Source: Ardenticatenales bacterium (GTDB taxonomy: Bacteria; Chloroflexota; Anaerolineae; Promineifilales; Promineifilaceae). From it: a stretch of 50,240 nt of DNA. Positions within the stretch are counted from its first letter, which is position 1; the number at the start of each line of letters is the position of its first letter. The stretch spans positions 1 to 50,240 of the forward strand of contig JACKBM010000051.1 of the NCBI GenBank assembly GCA_020634575.1. The letters run 5' to 3'. A program made the translations under genes and the position numbers. Shown piece after piece: positions 33,570 to 41,888 of this stretch. Under the pieces are notes generated by a model. The model made no database searches and had not been told where the DNA came from. It saw nothing but the letters and a program-made list of their open reading frames with translations.

Positions 33570-34423
33570 GGCAACACCCCTCGACGCTTTAACATGCGCA
33601 CGGCGGCAAACAGCCAGACGGCCGTGGCCACCAGGGCAATGCCGACCTGCTGAACCAGGGCCAGCCAATCCTTATTCAGGGCGGACCTGAGCATGACATC
33701 CAGCATGCGGAAAGGCGAGAGCCAGGCCAGCAGCAGCTGGACATTGGCCAGAATGGTGCGGATGAACAGGAAGGCGTCGTAAAAGCGACTGGTTGGCGGA
33801 ATACTCAGCAGGGCCGTATACGCTGACTGCAACCCCAGCAGGATGAGGATACCGGCTACCAGAATCAGCACGGCGCTCCGGGCCGATGGCGCGGCGGCGG
33901 AGACAAACAAACTGAAGGCGATGCTCACACCGGCCGCAAACAAGGTTGGGATAAGCGCCAGCACCAGGTTGAGCGGAATGACAAAATTTGTGCGCCAGGC
34001 CAGCAACAACAGGATAGGCAGCGTCAGCGCCACAAACAGGATGTAGATCAGCAGGCCGGCCACAAAATGGCCGCCAATCAGGATGGGCTCGTCGATAGGG
34101 GCGAAGAAGAGAATCTGCAGCGAACCCTGTTCCCGCGGCCGGGCAATGGCCAGCGTCGCCTCGACGGCGACCAGGAGCATGGCCAGGCTGAGGGCGGTGA
34201 GCAGCGGCCCCAGAAACGGTTCGCCGATGATATTGAGGCTGCTCTCGCCGACAAAGCGTACGGAATTAAAGACAAGCAAGGCGGCGATGCCGACCGAAAT
34301 AGCGGCGGTGATGTAGATACCCCAGCCAAAAAGCGCATCACGCGCCTGCTGCTGGGCAATGCGACGGATCGCGTTCCGGCGCAGCGAGGCGAGCTGGGGC
34401 AGATGGGCTTTAACACTGCTCAT
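33566..34423 (-). CDS. ABC-2 type transporter permease
   Basis: This is a 285-residue permease with six or so membrane helices. ARPREQGSLQILFFAPIDEPILIGG is the characteristic cytoplasmic loop after the second helix of ABC-2 permeases (E-x-G-T/S-...L...P). It forms a transporter with the ATPase whose gene overlaps it by four bases at 34420-34423. It starts with a ~30-residue basic cytoplasmic region (RRNAIRRIAQQQARDALFGW) and overlaps the downstream anchored protein gene. Substrate unknown; the exported partner downstream suggests a dedicated exporter or sensor complex. Confidence 0.87.
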   Translation of the reverse strand: MSSVKAHLPQLASLRRNAIRRIAQQQARDALFGWGIYITAAISVGIAALLVFNSVRFVGESSLNIIGEPFLGPLLTALSLAMLLVAVEATLAIARPREQGSLQILFFAPIDEPILIGGHFVAGLLIYILFVALTLPILLLLAWRTNFVIPLNLVLALIPTLFAAGVSIAFSLFVSAAAPSARSAVLILVAGILILLGLQSAYTALLSIPPTSRFYDAFLFIRTILANVQLLLAWLSPFRMLDVMLRSALNKDWLALVQQVGIALVATAVWLFAAVRMLKRRGVLP

Positions 34424-35358
34424 GCGGCACCTGCAAGTTGAGCGACATTCTGATGGGTAATGGTGACAAAGGCTTCCTCGAGGCTCATCTGCTGCAGCCC
34501 CATCTCGATGATGGTGCCGTTCTGGGCCACAATAGCCTTGAAGATTTCCGGCCGGATATCCTTGCCCCCATTCACATGCACCGCCACGGCCCGCTCCTTG
34601 ATTTCCACCTGGGTCACGCCCTCGAGGGCTGACAACGAGCCGGCCAGCCCTGGCGGGATATCCGTCAGGACCAGTTCGACGATGTTGTTGCCACCGAGGC
34701 GGGAGCGGATGCCGCTGATGTCATCCTCCACCAGCAAGCGCCCCTGGTGCATGATGCCAATACGGTCCGCCGAACGTTCAATTTCGGAGAGGATGTGGCT
34801 GGAGATGAGGACGGCGCCGCCCTGGTCGCGGTGCTGGTCGATAACCGCGCGGACCTGGAGGATGCCGTGCGGGTCGAGGCCGTTGACCGGTTCGTCGAGG
34901 ATGAGGAGATCCGGCCGGTGCACCAGCGCCCGAATCAGACTCAGCTTCTGGCGCATCCCGCGCGAGTAGGCAGCGGCCAGCGCATGGCGCACATCCCACA
35001 AATCCAGCGCCTTGAACAACTCATCCATCCGCCCTTCGGGCCGGGCCACCTGGTTGAGATCAGCGTAAAAGTGAATAAATTCCCAGGCGGTCATCCGGGT
35101 GGTCGCCAGCGGCTCTTCGGCAACGACGCCAATGCGCCGTTTCAGGGCAATGGCGTCCTGGGAAATGGGGGTGTCAAAGAGAAAAACGTCGCCCGAGGTG
35201 GGCTGGAGCAGCCCCAGCAGTAGGCGAATAGTTGTTGTCTTGCCGGCACCATTCGGACCGAGAAACCCGTAAATCTCGCCAGCCCGCACGTTGAGGTTCA
35301 AATTCTCAACAGCGACCGTTTTTTCATAATGTTTACTAAGGTTTTTCGTGCGCAGCAT
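34420..35358 (-). CDS. ABC transporter ATP-binding protein (ABC-2 class)
   Basis: This is a 312-residue ATPase. Walker A is GPNGAGKTT near 34-42, the signature loop reads YSRGMRQKLSLIRAL, Walker B is DLLILDEPVNGLDP and the switch His is ISSHI. The C-terminal ~90 residues form the extra domain of CcmA/NatA/DrrA-type ATPases (VELVLTDIPPGLAG, then VNGGKDIRPEIFKAI). It drives the permease encoded downstream through a four-base ATGA overlap. The gene diverges from the DUF624 gene, and a small plus-strand hairpin lies in its leader. Confidence 0.93.
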   Translation of the reverse strand: MLRTKNLSKHYEKTVAVENLNLNVRAGEIYGFLGPNGAGKTTTIRLLLGLLQPTSGDVFLFDTPISQDAIALKRRIGVVAEEPLATTRMTAWEFIHFYADLNQVARPEGRMDELFKALDLWDVRHALAAAYSRGMRQKLSLIRALVHRPDLLILDEPVNGLDPHGILQVRAVIDQHRDQGGAVLISSHILSEIERSADRIGIMHQGRLLVEDDISGIRSRLGGNNIVELVLTDIPPGLAGSLSALEGVTQVEIKERAVAVHVNGGKDIRPEIFKAIVAQNGTIIEMGLQQMSLEEAFVTITHQNVAQLAGAA

Positions 35359-35372
35359 TGTATTAGAGCGAG

Positions 35373-35393
35373 CGGCTTCAGAAGCCGTTTTTT
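35373..35393 (+). terminator. Small hairpin with T-tract, plus-strand orientation
   Basis: CGGCTT and AAGCCG pair over a three-base loop and are followed by six T on the plus strand. No plus-strand gene precedes it, so it may stop antisense or read-through transcription from the exporter genes; on the minus strand it is part of the ATPase leader. Confidence 0.45.
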
Positions 35394-35441
35394 GCTGGTT
35401 GACAGCCTACATATGGTATCATCGGTTCATTCTGCCGACTT

Positions 35442-36158
35442 TTGGACATCGGCAGGGAGACCGCCCCGTATTATAACAATGGCGAATGGGGAGACAACCG
35501 GACTGGAGAAGCGCCTGTGGCCTGGACAACCGCCTTAACTGCTGTCAAACTTTTTTATCATCGCCTGGGCATTTTTCTGCTGGCAAACATCCTCTGGATC
35601 CTGACCAGTCTGCCGCTCATTACGCTGCCGGCTGCGACCGGCGCCCTGTTTCACCTGGTGCAGGCCGTCATCACCGAAGAGCGGGATCTGGATCCGCGCC
35701 AGGCGTCGCTGGCCGATTTCTGGGCCGGCTTCCGGCTTCATTGGCGGCGCAGCACCTTGCTCAGTTTGCTGGACCTGGCAGCCCTGTTCATCGTCGTCGT
35801 CAGCATGCTGTTTTATTGGCGCAGCGGTGTTGAGCTGCTGCACTATCTGATTGGGCCAATTTTTCTGGTTTTGCTACTGCTACTGGCCATGCAACTCTAT
35901 CTCTTTCCCCTGCTGCTGGCTCGCCCGGAGCTGTCTACCCGCGATCTCTTCGTTGCCGCTTTCTGGGAGGTCATTGCCCAACCGCGTGACAGCTTCCTCC
36001 TGCTGGCCTGGATTTTCATCATCGCCGCGATTTGCATCGCGCTGGGGGGGCCGGTTCTGCTGGTCCTCTTCTCCCTGATTGCCGTCATCCAGATGATGAA
36101 TCTGCGCATCATCCGCATCGCTCGCGGCGAAATCACGCCGGTCGAGCCGAAAGATTAG
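35442..36158 (+). CDS. DUF624 (YesL-like) membrane protein
   Basis: This is a 238-residue membrane protein with about five helices. It matches DUF624/YesL proteins, often found near sugar importers and of unknown function: NILWILTSLPLITLPAATGALFH is the family hallmark (helix 1 with PLIT and PA..GAL). The C-terminal region (VLLVLFSLIAVIQMMNLRI) forms the last helix. The start is uncertain: TTG 35442 gives the family's typical cytoplasmic lead-in, but a GTG at 35517 with GGAGAAGCG upstream also fits. It diverges from the exporter genes and converges on the peptidase gene, with a hairpin between. Confidence 0.78.
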   Translation: MDIGRETAPYYNNGEWGDNRTGEAPVAWTTALTAVKLFYHRLGIFLLANILWILTSLPLITLPAATGALFHLVQAVITEERDLDPRQASLADFWAGFRLHWRRSTLLSLLDLAALFIVVVSMLFYWRSGVELLHYLIGPIFLVLLLLLAMQLYLFPLLLARPELSTRDLFVAAFWEVIAQPRDSFLLLAWIFIIAAICIALGGPVLLVLFSLIAVIQMMNLRIIRIARGEITPVEPKD

Positions 36159-36201
36159 GCGCTGTACTACCCATCCTGGTTCTTGCTGATGATAGGCCAT
36201 G

Positions 36202-36227
36202 GCAGGGCGCGTATTCGCGCCCTGCCG
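36202..36227. terminator. Strong hairpin between convergent genes
   Basis: GGCAGGGCGCG and CGCGCCCTGCC form a perfect 11-base-pair stem with a TATT loop. It lies 44 bases after the DUF624 stop codon and before the convergent peptidase gene. There is no long T-tract; a GGGGCATTAGTCCCTACAGG segment, also weakly palindromic, follows. Confidence 0.65.
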
Positions 36228-36290
36228 TGAGGTTCTTGCGGGGCATTAGTCCCTACAGGTAACCCCATAAGGGAAGGTCAGGAGAAGTTG

Positions 36291-37436
36291 TTAGAGATAC
36301 TGCTTGCGCCAGGCTTCATCCTGGGCCAGCAACGCGTAGACGACCAGAGCTTTGGTCAGATTAACCTGATCCTGGCACCGGGCTGTCGGGGTGCGGTGGA
36401 AATGGGATGAGGTCCCGGCCGAACCGATCATGACGACATTGGGGGTGTATTGCATGGCCGAAATATCGTCGCTACGACCCACATAGCGTGGGCTCTCCGC
36501 TGCCGGGATACCCTGGCTGTTCAGAAAACCAATCAACTCGCGATTAAAGGCGACAAGTTGGGGCGGTGTGACGGCGCCGCGGGCTTTGCTGCTCACTCCG
36601 GTGAACAAGGCTCCCCGGCCAAAATAATCAGGCTCCCCGGCCGCTTGATATCTTTCCTGCCCGTGACCATCACTGACAATCACCATCTCGGGTAGCTCTT
36701 CGGCTGGTGTCCGGTGCAGTAGCCGGCTCATCGCTCGGGAAAAGCCCTGGTTGCCCATATCCACCGGTCCCTCTTCCTCATCATTGATCACAAACTGGAC
36801 ATTGACGTCATAGGCGGCTAGCACCCGCGCCGCCAGGATGTGGGCGGCCGATGAGGCCTGATTGTCGATGTAGCCGTGAATTTCGTCCGTCGCCTGGTTC
36901 CAGGTTGCGGTGCTCTGGTAGACCACCCGGGTCCAGAGCGGTAGTTCGGCGTCTGTGGCGAAGTGGGTGGAGCCATCCGGCTCTGTCACCATCATCCCCT
37001 CCGCGATGATCTCAAGGGGACCGGCGCCATTCGGGGCGGCCAGGGCCACGGCCGGCCGGGAACCGGCGTCGCAGCGCGGCATACAGAAGGGGATGAGCGG
37101 ATAGCCCTTGGCCTGAGGTGATTCGGTCAGGTAGCTGCAGATATCAGCGTGAGCGGAAAACCAGACAGGGGCGGGCGCTGTGCCCAGGCGGATGCCAATA
37201 GAGCCGGAGCGCCGCACGCTCTTATCAACCGTAAGTTGCCCGGCGTCGCTCTCCGGGGCCAGCAGTCCGGCCACCAGGTCGCCCTGTACGCGCGAGACGG
37301 TCAGGGTGGGGGAGTAGTTATCCGATAATTGCTGGAACAGCTCGAAATAGCGCTCCGGCCGGACAATTTCCGCCAACCGTTGCCAGAGGTCCGGATAGTT
37401 TTGGCTCAGGGTAGAAAAATGGCTTTGTGTGGTCAT
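36291..37436 (-). CDS. M42/M20-like metallopeptidase or deacylase
   Basis: This is a 381-residue protein with zinc-peptidase features in the right order: SAHADICSY (metal His/Asp), GYIDNQASSAAHILA (bridging Asp, as in the DNR of M42 aminopeptidases), NDEEEGPVDMG (catalytic and metal Glu) and SDGHGQE, then a late His-rich SSHFHRTPTA. It probably hydrolyses a peptide or amide, in the cytoplasm (no signal). The start could be either ATG of a pair at 37439/37436; AAGAGG lies upstream. It diverges from the PfkB gene at 37538, so one control region may serve both. Substrate unknown. Confidence 0.75.
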   Translation of the reverse strand: MTTQSHFSTLSQNYPDLWQRLAEIVRPERYFELFQQLSDNYSPTLTVSRVQGDLVAGLLAPESDAGQLTVDKSVRRSGSIGIRLGTAPAPVWFSAHADICSYLTESPQAKGYPLIPFCMPRCDAGSRPAVALAAPNGAGPLEIIAEGMMVTEPDGSTHFATDAELPLWTRVVYQSTATWNQATDEIHGYIDNQASSAAHILAARVLAAYDVNVQFVINDEEEGPVDMGNQGFSRAMSRLLHRTPAEELPEMVIVSDGHGQERYQAAGEPDYFGRGALFTGVSSKARGAVTPPQLVAFNRELIGFLNSQGIPAAESPRYVGRSDDISAMQYTPNVVMIGSAGTSSHFHRTPTARCQDQVNLTKALVVYALLAQDEAWRKQYL

Positions 37437-37537
37437 CATTGGCCTCTTGGGTATTGCGTTTGGTCTTGGGCTAAAATACGCCATACTACCCGCTTTACTC
37501 TTTTTCGGGTAGAGCATCTTGCCGTGGAGAAACTGTT

Positions 37538-38494
37538 ATGGCCCATTCTGTCGTTGTCCTCGCCAATGCCGTCGTTGATCTCTGCATCCGCATTGGTTGG
37601 TTTCCCGTGTTGCCGGCTGAGCACCAGATGACCGGCAAACGGCTTTTCACCCCTGGGGGGATGGCTAATTCGCTCATTTGCGGCGCCCGGCTGGGGCTGG
37701 AGACGATCGCGCTGGGCAACATCGGCCAGGACGATCTGTCCGACCTCTGGTATGGGCTGATGCGGGCCGAGGGGGTTAACGTGGACCTGGTGCTACAGCA
37801 CCCGGAAAAGGCAACCACCTATGCGCTGGTGTTGTCTGTCGCTAATGGTGAGCATGTTTTTATCGGTGACCGGGGTGATCCCAATAGCGGCCCGGCGGTT
37901 TTTCCGGCGAGCTGGCAGCAAGTGATTAACGAGGCGGACGCCATCTTGCTGGCCGGTTGGAACTATCTCTCGCTGGGGGCAGCGCCTAATCTGATTGCGG
38001 CCGAACTGGCGCTGGCGGCTGGTGTTCCCATCTTTTTTGATCCCGGCCCGGAAATTCCGGACATCCCCCCGGACTGGATGCACCAGCAGCTGGCAGCTTC
38101 GACCGTTACCTTGCTGACGCGTGAAGAGGCCACCCTCATCCTCGGCCATGAGGCGGCGCCAGAGGCGATGGCGGCCGCGATCCTGGCCCTGGGACCAGAC
38201 CTGGTCATTCTCAAGTTGGGTGGGGAGGGGATGATTGCCCATTCAGCCACAGAGACGGTGCGCCAGCCGGGCTTTAAGGTGCAGGTGGAAGATATGACGG
38301 CGGCCGGTGACAGCGTGGCAGCCTCGGTGATCTACTCTTACCTCGCCGGCCATTCCCTGGCGCAGATGGTGACGTTAGCCAACGCGACCGGCGCTGTCGC
38401 CGTTAGCAAATTTGGTGCCGGTGTGGCCGTGCCATACCGGCACGAGGTTGAAGCGCTGTTGCGTGCCAACGGGTTGGTAGATGTCGGTTATTGA
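37538..38494 (+). CDS. PfkB family kinase with altered DMTAAGD motif
   Basis: This is a 318-residue ribokinase-fold protein. The N-terminal motif is FTPGGMANSLICGARLGLE, and the C-terminal motif reads DMTAAGDSVAASVIYSY: the catalytic Asp is kept but the first Gly of the usual GAGD is Ala, a change that would alter the anion hole. The remaining fold (LAGWNYLSLG, VILKLGGEGM, LANATGAVAVSKFGAG) is complete, so it is likely active on a sugar or nucleoside. GTGGAGAAA precedes the ATG. It diverges from the M42-like peptidase and converges on the motif-bearing protein at 38550. Confidence 0.86.
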   Translation: MAHSVVVLANAVVDLCIRIGWFPVLPAEHQMTGKRLFTPGGMANSLICGARLGLETIALGNIGQDDLSDLWYGLMRAEGVNVDLVLQHPEKATTYALVLSVANGEHVFIGDRGDPNSGPAVFPASWQQVINEADAILLAGWNYLSLGAAPNLIAAELALAAGVPIFFDPGPEIPDIPPDWMHQQLAASTVTLLTREEATLILGHEAAPEAMAAAILALGPDLVILKLGGEGMIAHSATETVRQPGFKVQVEDMTAAGDSVAASVIYSYLAGHSLAQMVTLANATGAVAVSKFGAGVAVPYRHEVEALLRANGLVDVGY

Positions 38495-38549
38495 TGTCGT
38501 TGCTGCCCGGCGGTGCAGATGCAGAGGTGTATGGCTAACGGCGTACCTT

Positions 38550-39587
38550 CTATTCTGGTGCGGCTTCGTCTTGAGGCGGAGTTAAGCGGGAATAGATATT
38601 GAATGTCCGCATCTCTTCAAATTCTTCAGTCGTGCCATCGTCATTTGTTTGCGTTTCCCGGTTGCTGAAATAATGGTCGATCTCATGGAGATCGTCGCTC
38701 ACAATGATCATTTGGTCACCACTGACGGGCCACGGATCATAAAGATAGAGCTGAAGGGTCTCGGGATGGCGACCAAGATGGATGGCGTGATTGTAATCGC
38801 CCGTGCCACTACTTTCTGATTCGACGCGGCAGGAAAGCATTTCGCCCGGTTCGAGTGCCTGGGCCATCGTCGCGGCATCTTCAATGATGAAGATGTCAGT
38901 GTCAACAACTGTGACTGTATAGCCTTCACGCGCGGCCATGTTGTCGCCAACGGCCCAACGAGTCCCCAGGTCGCCCTCGCCATAGACGTCATACATTTCC
39001 TGCATAATGACAGCCAGATCTGTGTAGGTTAATGTCTGGTCGTCGATTCTGCCCACCATCGGCGAGAGCAGACGGATGGAGTGGCGGTACCAGCGCTTGA
39101 CATTTTCGGGTGTTGCGTTGCTTCTCAGGCCCTGACGGTAGCGGGCCAGATAATTCTCGATCATCCCGCGTAGGGCACTTGGTCCGCGCTGGATCAGGCC
39201 GACCAGGAACGAGGCTTCGACGCAGCGGGATTCATCAAAATGGGGGGTGGCGCTATTAATCTGGCTGACGCGCTGGCCTATGGCGATACCGTCCCAACCG
39301 TCCTCTGTGAACTCAAGAACCCCATCCATTTCTTCGGGATCGGCATGTTGGCCATTATCATCCTGGACGTTGTAGTTGACTTCACGCTGGATGAAACGTT
39401 GGACGAAATGGTTGCCCCGTTGACGCTGCAGCTGGAGCAGGGATTGCTGTTGTTGTGTCTGGCTCATGGAGGTGGAAAAGAGGACCGGCCGGTCACCCAC
39501 GTCCGGAACCCGTGCCTGCTCGGTGGCCGCAACTGGCTGAACATTCTTACGCTGTGATTCGGTTTTGGCGGATTTTCTTTCACTCAT
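38550..39587 (-). CDS. Putative eCIS-type cargo/toxin-like protein with LQR..GN..VQR motif
   Basis: This 345-residue protein has no close family I can name. Residues ~1-48 are low complexity and rich in Gln, Ser and Thr. Residues 51-69 read LQLQRQRGNHFVQRFIQRE, the signature found in many proteins next to extracellular contractile injection systems and in DUF4157 proteins. The C-terminal ~230 residues carry C122 (ESRCVEASFL), H267 (GDYNHAIHLG) and D284 (YLYDPWP) in the order of a papain/C39-type cysteine peptidase. I infer an exported or injected enzyme. No injection-system structural gene is in the window. ATG 39587 is chosen although no ribosome binding site is clear; a TTG at 39653 is the alternative. 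Confidence 0.62.
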   Translation of the reverse strand: MSERKSAKTESQRKNVQPVAATEQARVPDVGDRPVLFSTSMSQTQQQQSLLQLQRQRGNHFVQRFIQREVNYNVQDDNGQHADPEEMDGVLEFTEDGWDGIAIGQRVSQINSATPHFDESRCVEASFLVGLIQRGPSALRGMIENYLARYRQGLRSNATPENVKRWYRHSIRLLSPMVGRIDDQTLTYTDLAVIMQEMYDVYGEGDLGTRWAVGDNMAAREGYTVTVVDTDIFIIEDAATMAQALEPGEMLSCRVESESSGTGDYNHAIHLGRHPETLQLYLYDPWPVSGDQMIIVSDDLHEIDHYFSNRETQTNDDGTTEEFEEMRTFNIYSRLTPPQDEAAPE

Positions 39588-39705
39588 TCGGTCAGGGTCG
39601 GAGCAAGTTGAAAGCGGCCTGCAATCTAAGTGGCAGTATAGCCTATCTGTCAATGAATTCAGCCCAAGTTGTGCCAGGGTGATGCGCGCTCAGAAAGCTC
39701 CCGCG

Positions 39706-40632
39706 TCAACTGAGCCGGGTTGTATGGTTGCGAGCCCAGGCAACCCGCCGGTTTGCTTCGGCGGCCAAACTGTCATCATCCCAGTGGGGCAGGCCAAGTT
39801 GCTCCAGGGCAAAGCTGGCGCTGACGGCAGCCCGCAGCGAGGCTTCAAACGGTGATAGGCCTTCGCCTAAACCGACGGCGAAGCCGCCGCAATAGCTGTT
39901 GCCGGCGCCAGTGACGTCCACGATTTCGGTGGGGACGGCCGGCAATTCCCAGCGCTGGCCGTCGGCGGCGTAGACCAGCGAGCCACGTGCGCCCATGCGC
40001 AGGGCGACGAGCGGCACGCCCCAGTCGATGTAGGTGGCGCAGATCTCGTGCGGGTCAGACCGGCCGGTAATCCCCAACGACTCTTCCTCATCCGGCGAGA
40101 TCAGGTCGATCTGCGGCAGCAATTCCCGCCAGAGCGCTTCCGGCTCGCCGAAATTGGTGGGTGACACTTCCAGCACCAGCTTGATGTCCGGGTTGGCCGC
40201 TCGCAATGCGCCGACCAGCTTCAGCAACTCCGGCACTTTACCCCATTGGATATGATACCCTTTGGCCTGAAGGTAATCGGCCGGCAGATCGGCCAGCTGA
40301 ATCTTCTGTTCCCTGAACTCACTCATATCCGTTCGGAAAATCTCGGTACGATAGTCATCCCACTCAAAGAGCTGCCAGGCGCGGGCTGTTTTGGTCCCCG
40401 GCCTGACCGCCAGGCCGCGCACATCCACGCCAAAAGCGTTCAAGGCCTCGCGGTGCTTGTCCGCCAGGTCTGGTCCGACTGAGGCAGCATAACCCAGCGA
40501 CGCGTTCCAGACGCGCATGCCGACCAGCGCATGCAGGCCGCCGCCGCCAAGCGTATCCCATGAGGTACGCCCATCCGGGAAGACGATGTCGTCAATGATG
40601 AGATTTGAGAAGGCTACGTATTCAACTTTCAT
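39706..40632 (-). CDS. PfkB-like protein with GAGN in place of GAGD
   Basis: This is a 308-residue ribokinase-fold protein, closest within the window to the one at 16724. It shares the N-terminal IIDDIVFPDGR (16724: IILDDVIFPDGR), the glycine cluster LGGGGLHALVGMRVW and VVDVTGAGNSYCGGF-type C-terminal motif (here EIVDVTGAGNSYCGGF), with Asn replacing the catalytic Asp. Its start overlaps the MFS gene stop by 11 bases, so it is coupled to a transporter. AGGGAG precedes the ATG. A kinase role is possible only if another residue substitutes for the base; a sugar-binding function is the alternative. Confidence 0.82.
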   Translation of the reverse strand: MKVEYVAFSNLIIDDIVFPDGRTSWDTLGGGGLHALVGMRVWNASLGYAASVGPDLADKHREALNAFGVDVRGLAVRPGTKTARAWQLFEWDDYRTEIFRTDMSEFREQKIQLADLPADYLQAKGYHIQWGKVPELLKLVGALRAANPDIKLVLEVSPTNFGEPEALWRELLPQIDLISPDEEESLGITGRSDPHEICATYIDWGVPLVALRMGARGSLVYAADGQRWELPAVPTEIVDVTGAGNSYCGGFAVGLGEGLSPFEASLRAAVSASFALEQLGLPHWDDDSLAAEANRRVAWARNHTTRLS

Positions 40633-41812
40633 GAGTTACTCCCTGGATTATAGTGGGTGATTCGTGTCCATAAACGGCGTAGGTCAGCAATAGCGTTCCC
40701 AGCAGTCCGGCGATTACGCTGAACAGCCAGACAGAGTTGATGCCATTCCAATCATATAAAAGGCCGCCCGCAAAGAGACCGATGCCCGGTCCGATCCCCT
40801 GCAGTGAAGCGGCATAGAGGGATTGGCCGGAGGCGCGCAGGCTGCGATCCAGCAGCCGGTCCATGTAAAGGATGCCCACAACCAGCAGCGCCATCATCGC
40901 AATGCTGTGCAACACCTGAACCGGCAGGACGAGGATCGGGTTGTCTATCCACACATAGAGCAGCCAGCGCAGGGGCAGGATAGCGGTACAGACGACCAGA
41001 ACCGGCCGGACCCCCCAGCGCCGGACAAATTTCGGCGCCAGCGCCATCAACGGGATTTCAAACAGGGCGGACAGCGCCAACGCCAGACCAATGATAAAGC
41101 CGGTGGCCTGGATGTCCCGCAGGTAGATGGTGAAATAGTTGTTGACGATGCCCAGCGTCATCCCGATCAGCAGCAATGCTGCCAGCAGCCAGAGGATATC
41201 GCGCCGCCGCCGGATCAGGTCCGCCGCCTGGCGCCAGGCGACCTTGCCGTGGATCGTCGCGTCCGGCACCGTCAAGGCAATCAGCGCCAGACAGATGTTA
41301 AAGCCGGCGTAAATTGGCAAAATCCACCAGATTGCACCTGAGTCGACCAGGAACGTCCCGATACTGGTGGTGGTGATAATGAAGCCAATCGAACCAAACA
41401 GCCGCAGTGAACCAAAACTGGTGGCGCTCTGCTGGCGACTGAGATGCTCCAGCGCCAGCGATGTCGACAGGATGGGGATGGGCGCCATCATGACGGCGTG
41501 CAGGATGGTCAGCGGTAGCAGCAGCCAGAAATGGGTTACCTGGCTGTAGAGGAGCATGGTGGCGGCGACCCCGAAACAGGCAAAAACCAGCGCCGAGCGG
41601 TGGCGGTGGTAGACGTCGCTGGCCATACCCCAGAGTGGTTGAGCCAGAAAAGCAACAAAAGGGACCAGCGCCAGCAACAAGCCAACCTGGGCCCCCGTCA
41701 GGTCCAGGCTTTTCAGGTAGAGGGCAATGTACGGAAAAAAGGTGCCGATTCCCGCAAATTGAAAGCCATAAAAGAAGCGAAAGCGGTTGTCGACAGAGAT
41801 AGCAGGTTTCAA
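40622..41812 (-). CDS. MFS carrier (NupG/HcaT-like)
   Basis: This is a 396-residue carrier with about 12 helices. FFPYIALYLKSLDLTGAQVG at the N-terminus and LAQPLWGMASDVYHRHRSAL are typical of the MFS_1_like group, which includes nucleoside symporter NupG, HcaT and lactose permease-like proteins. The start is a TTG at 41812 with CAAGGACG upstream; this is a weak start codon, so low expression is expected. The last codons overlap the GAGN PfkB-like gene, indicating that the kinase-like protein and the carrier act together, perhaps on an imported sugar or nucleoside. The gene diverges from the ADP-ribosylglycohydrolase gene. Confidence 0.87.
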   Translation of the reverse strand: MKPAISVDNRFRFFYGFQFAGIGTFFPYIALYLKSLDLTGAQVGLLLALVPFVAFLAQPLWGMASDVYHRHRSALVFACFGVAATMLLYSQVTHFWLLLPLTILHAVMMAPIPILSTSLALEHLSRQQSATSFGSLRLFGSIGFIITTTSIGTFLVDSGAIWWILPIYAGFNICLALIALTVPDATIHGKVAWRQAADLIRRRRDILWLLAALLLIGMTLGIVNNYFTIYLRDIQATGFIIGLALALSALFEIPLMALAPKFVRRWGVRPVLVVCTAILPLRWLLYVWIDNPILVLPVQVLHSIAMMALLVVGILYMDRLLDRSLRASGQSLYAASLQGIGPGIGLFAGGLLYDWNGINSVWLFSVIAGLLGTLLLTYAVYGHESPTIIQGVTHES

Positions 41813-41888
41813 TGTATCGTCCTTGCGTCAGCTAGATCGATCATAGATAATCCGCGTCATTAAGCAACTAATCATGGAGGCAAGCAGA

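Noticed and set aside
35399..35422. TTGACA with TATCAT 12 bases later upstream of the DUF624 gene
   Set aside because: The spacing is far too short for a sigma-70 promoter.
39627..39665. TTGACA/TATACT on the minus strand near the motif-bearing protein's start
   Set aside because: TATACT follows TTGACA by only seven bases; no -35 at correct spacing was found for either box.
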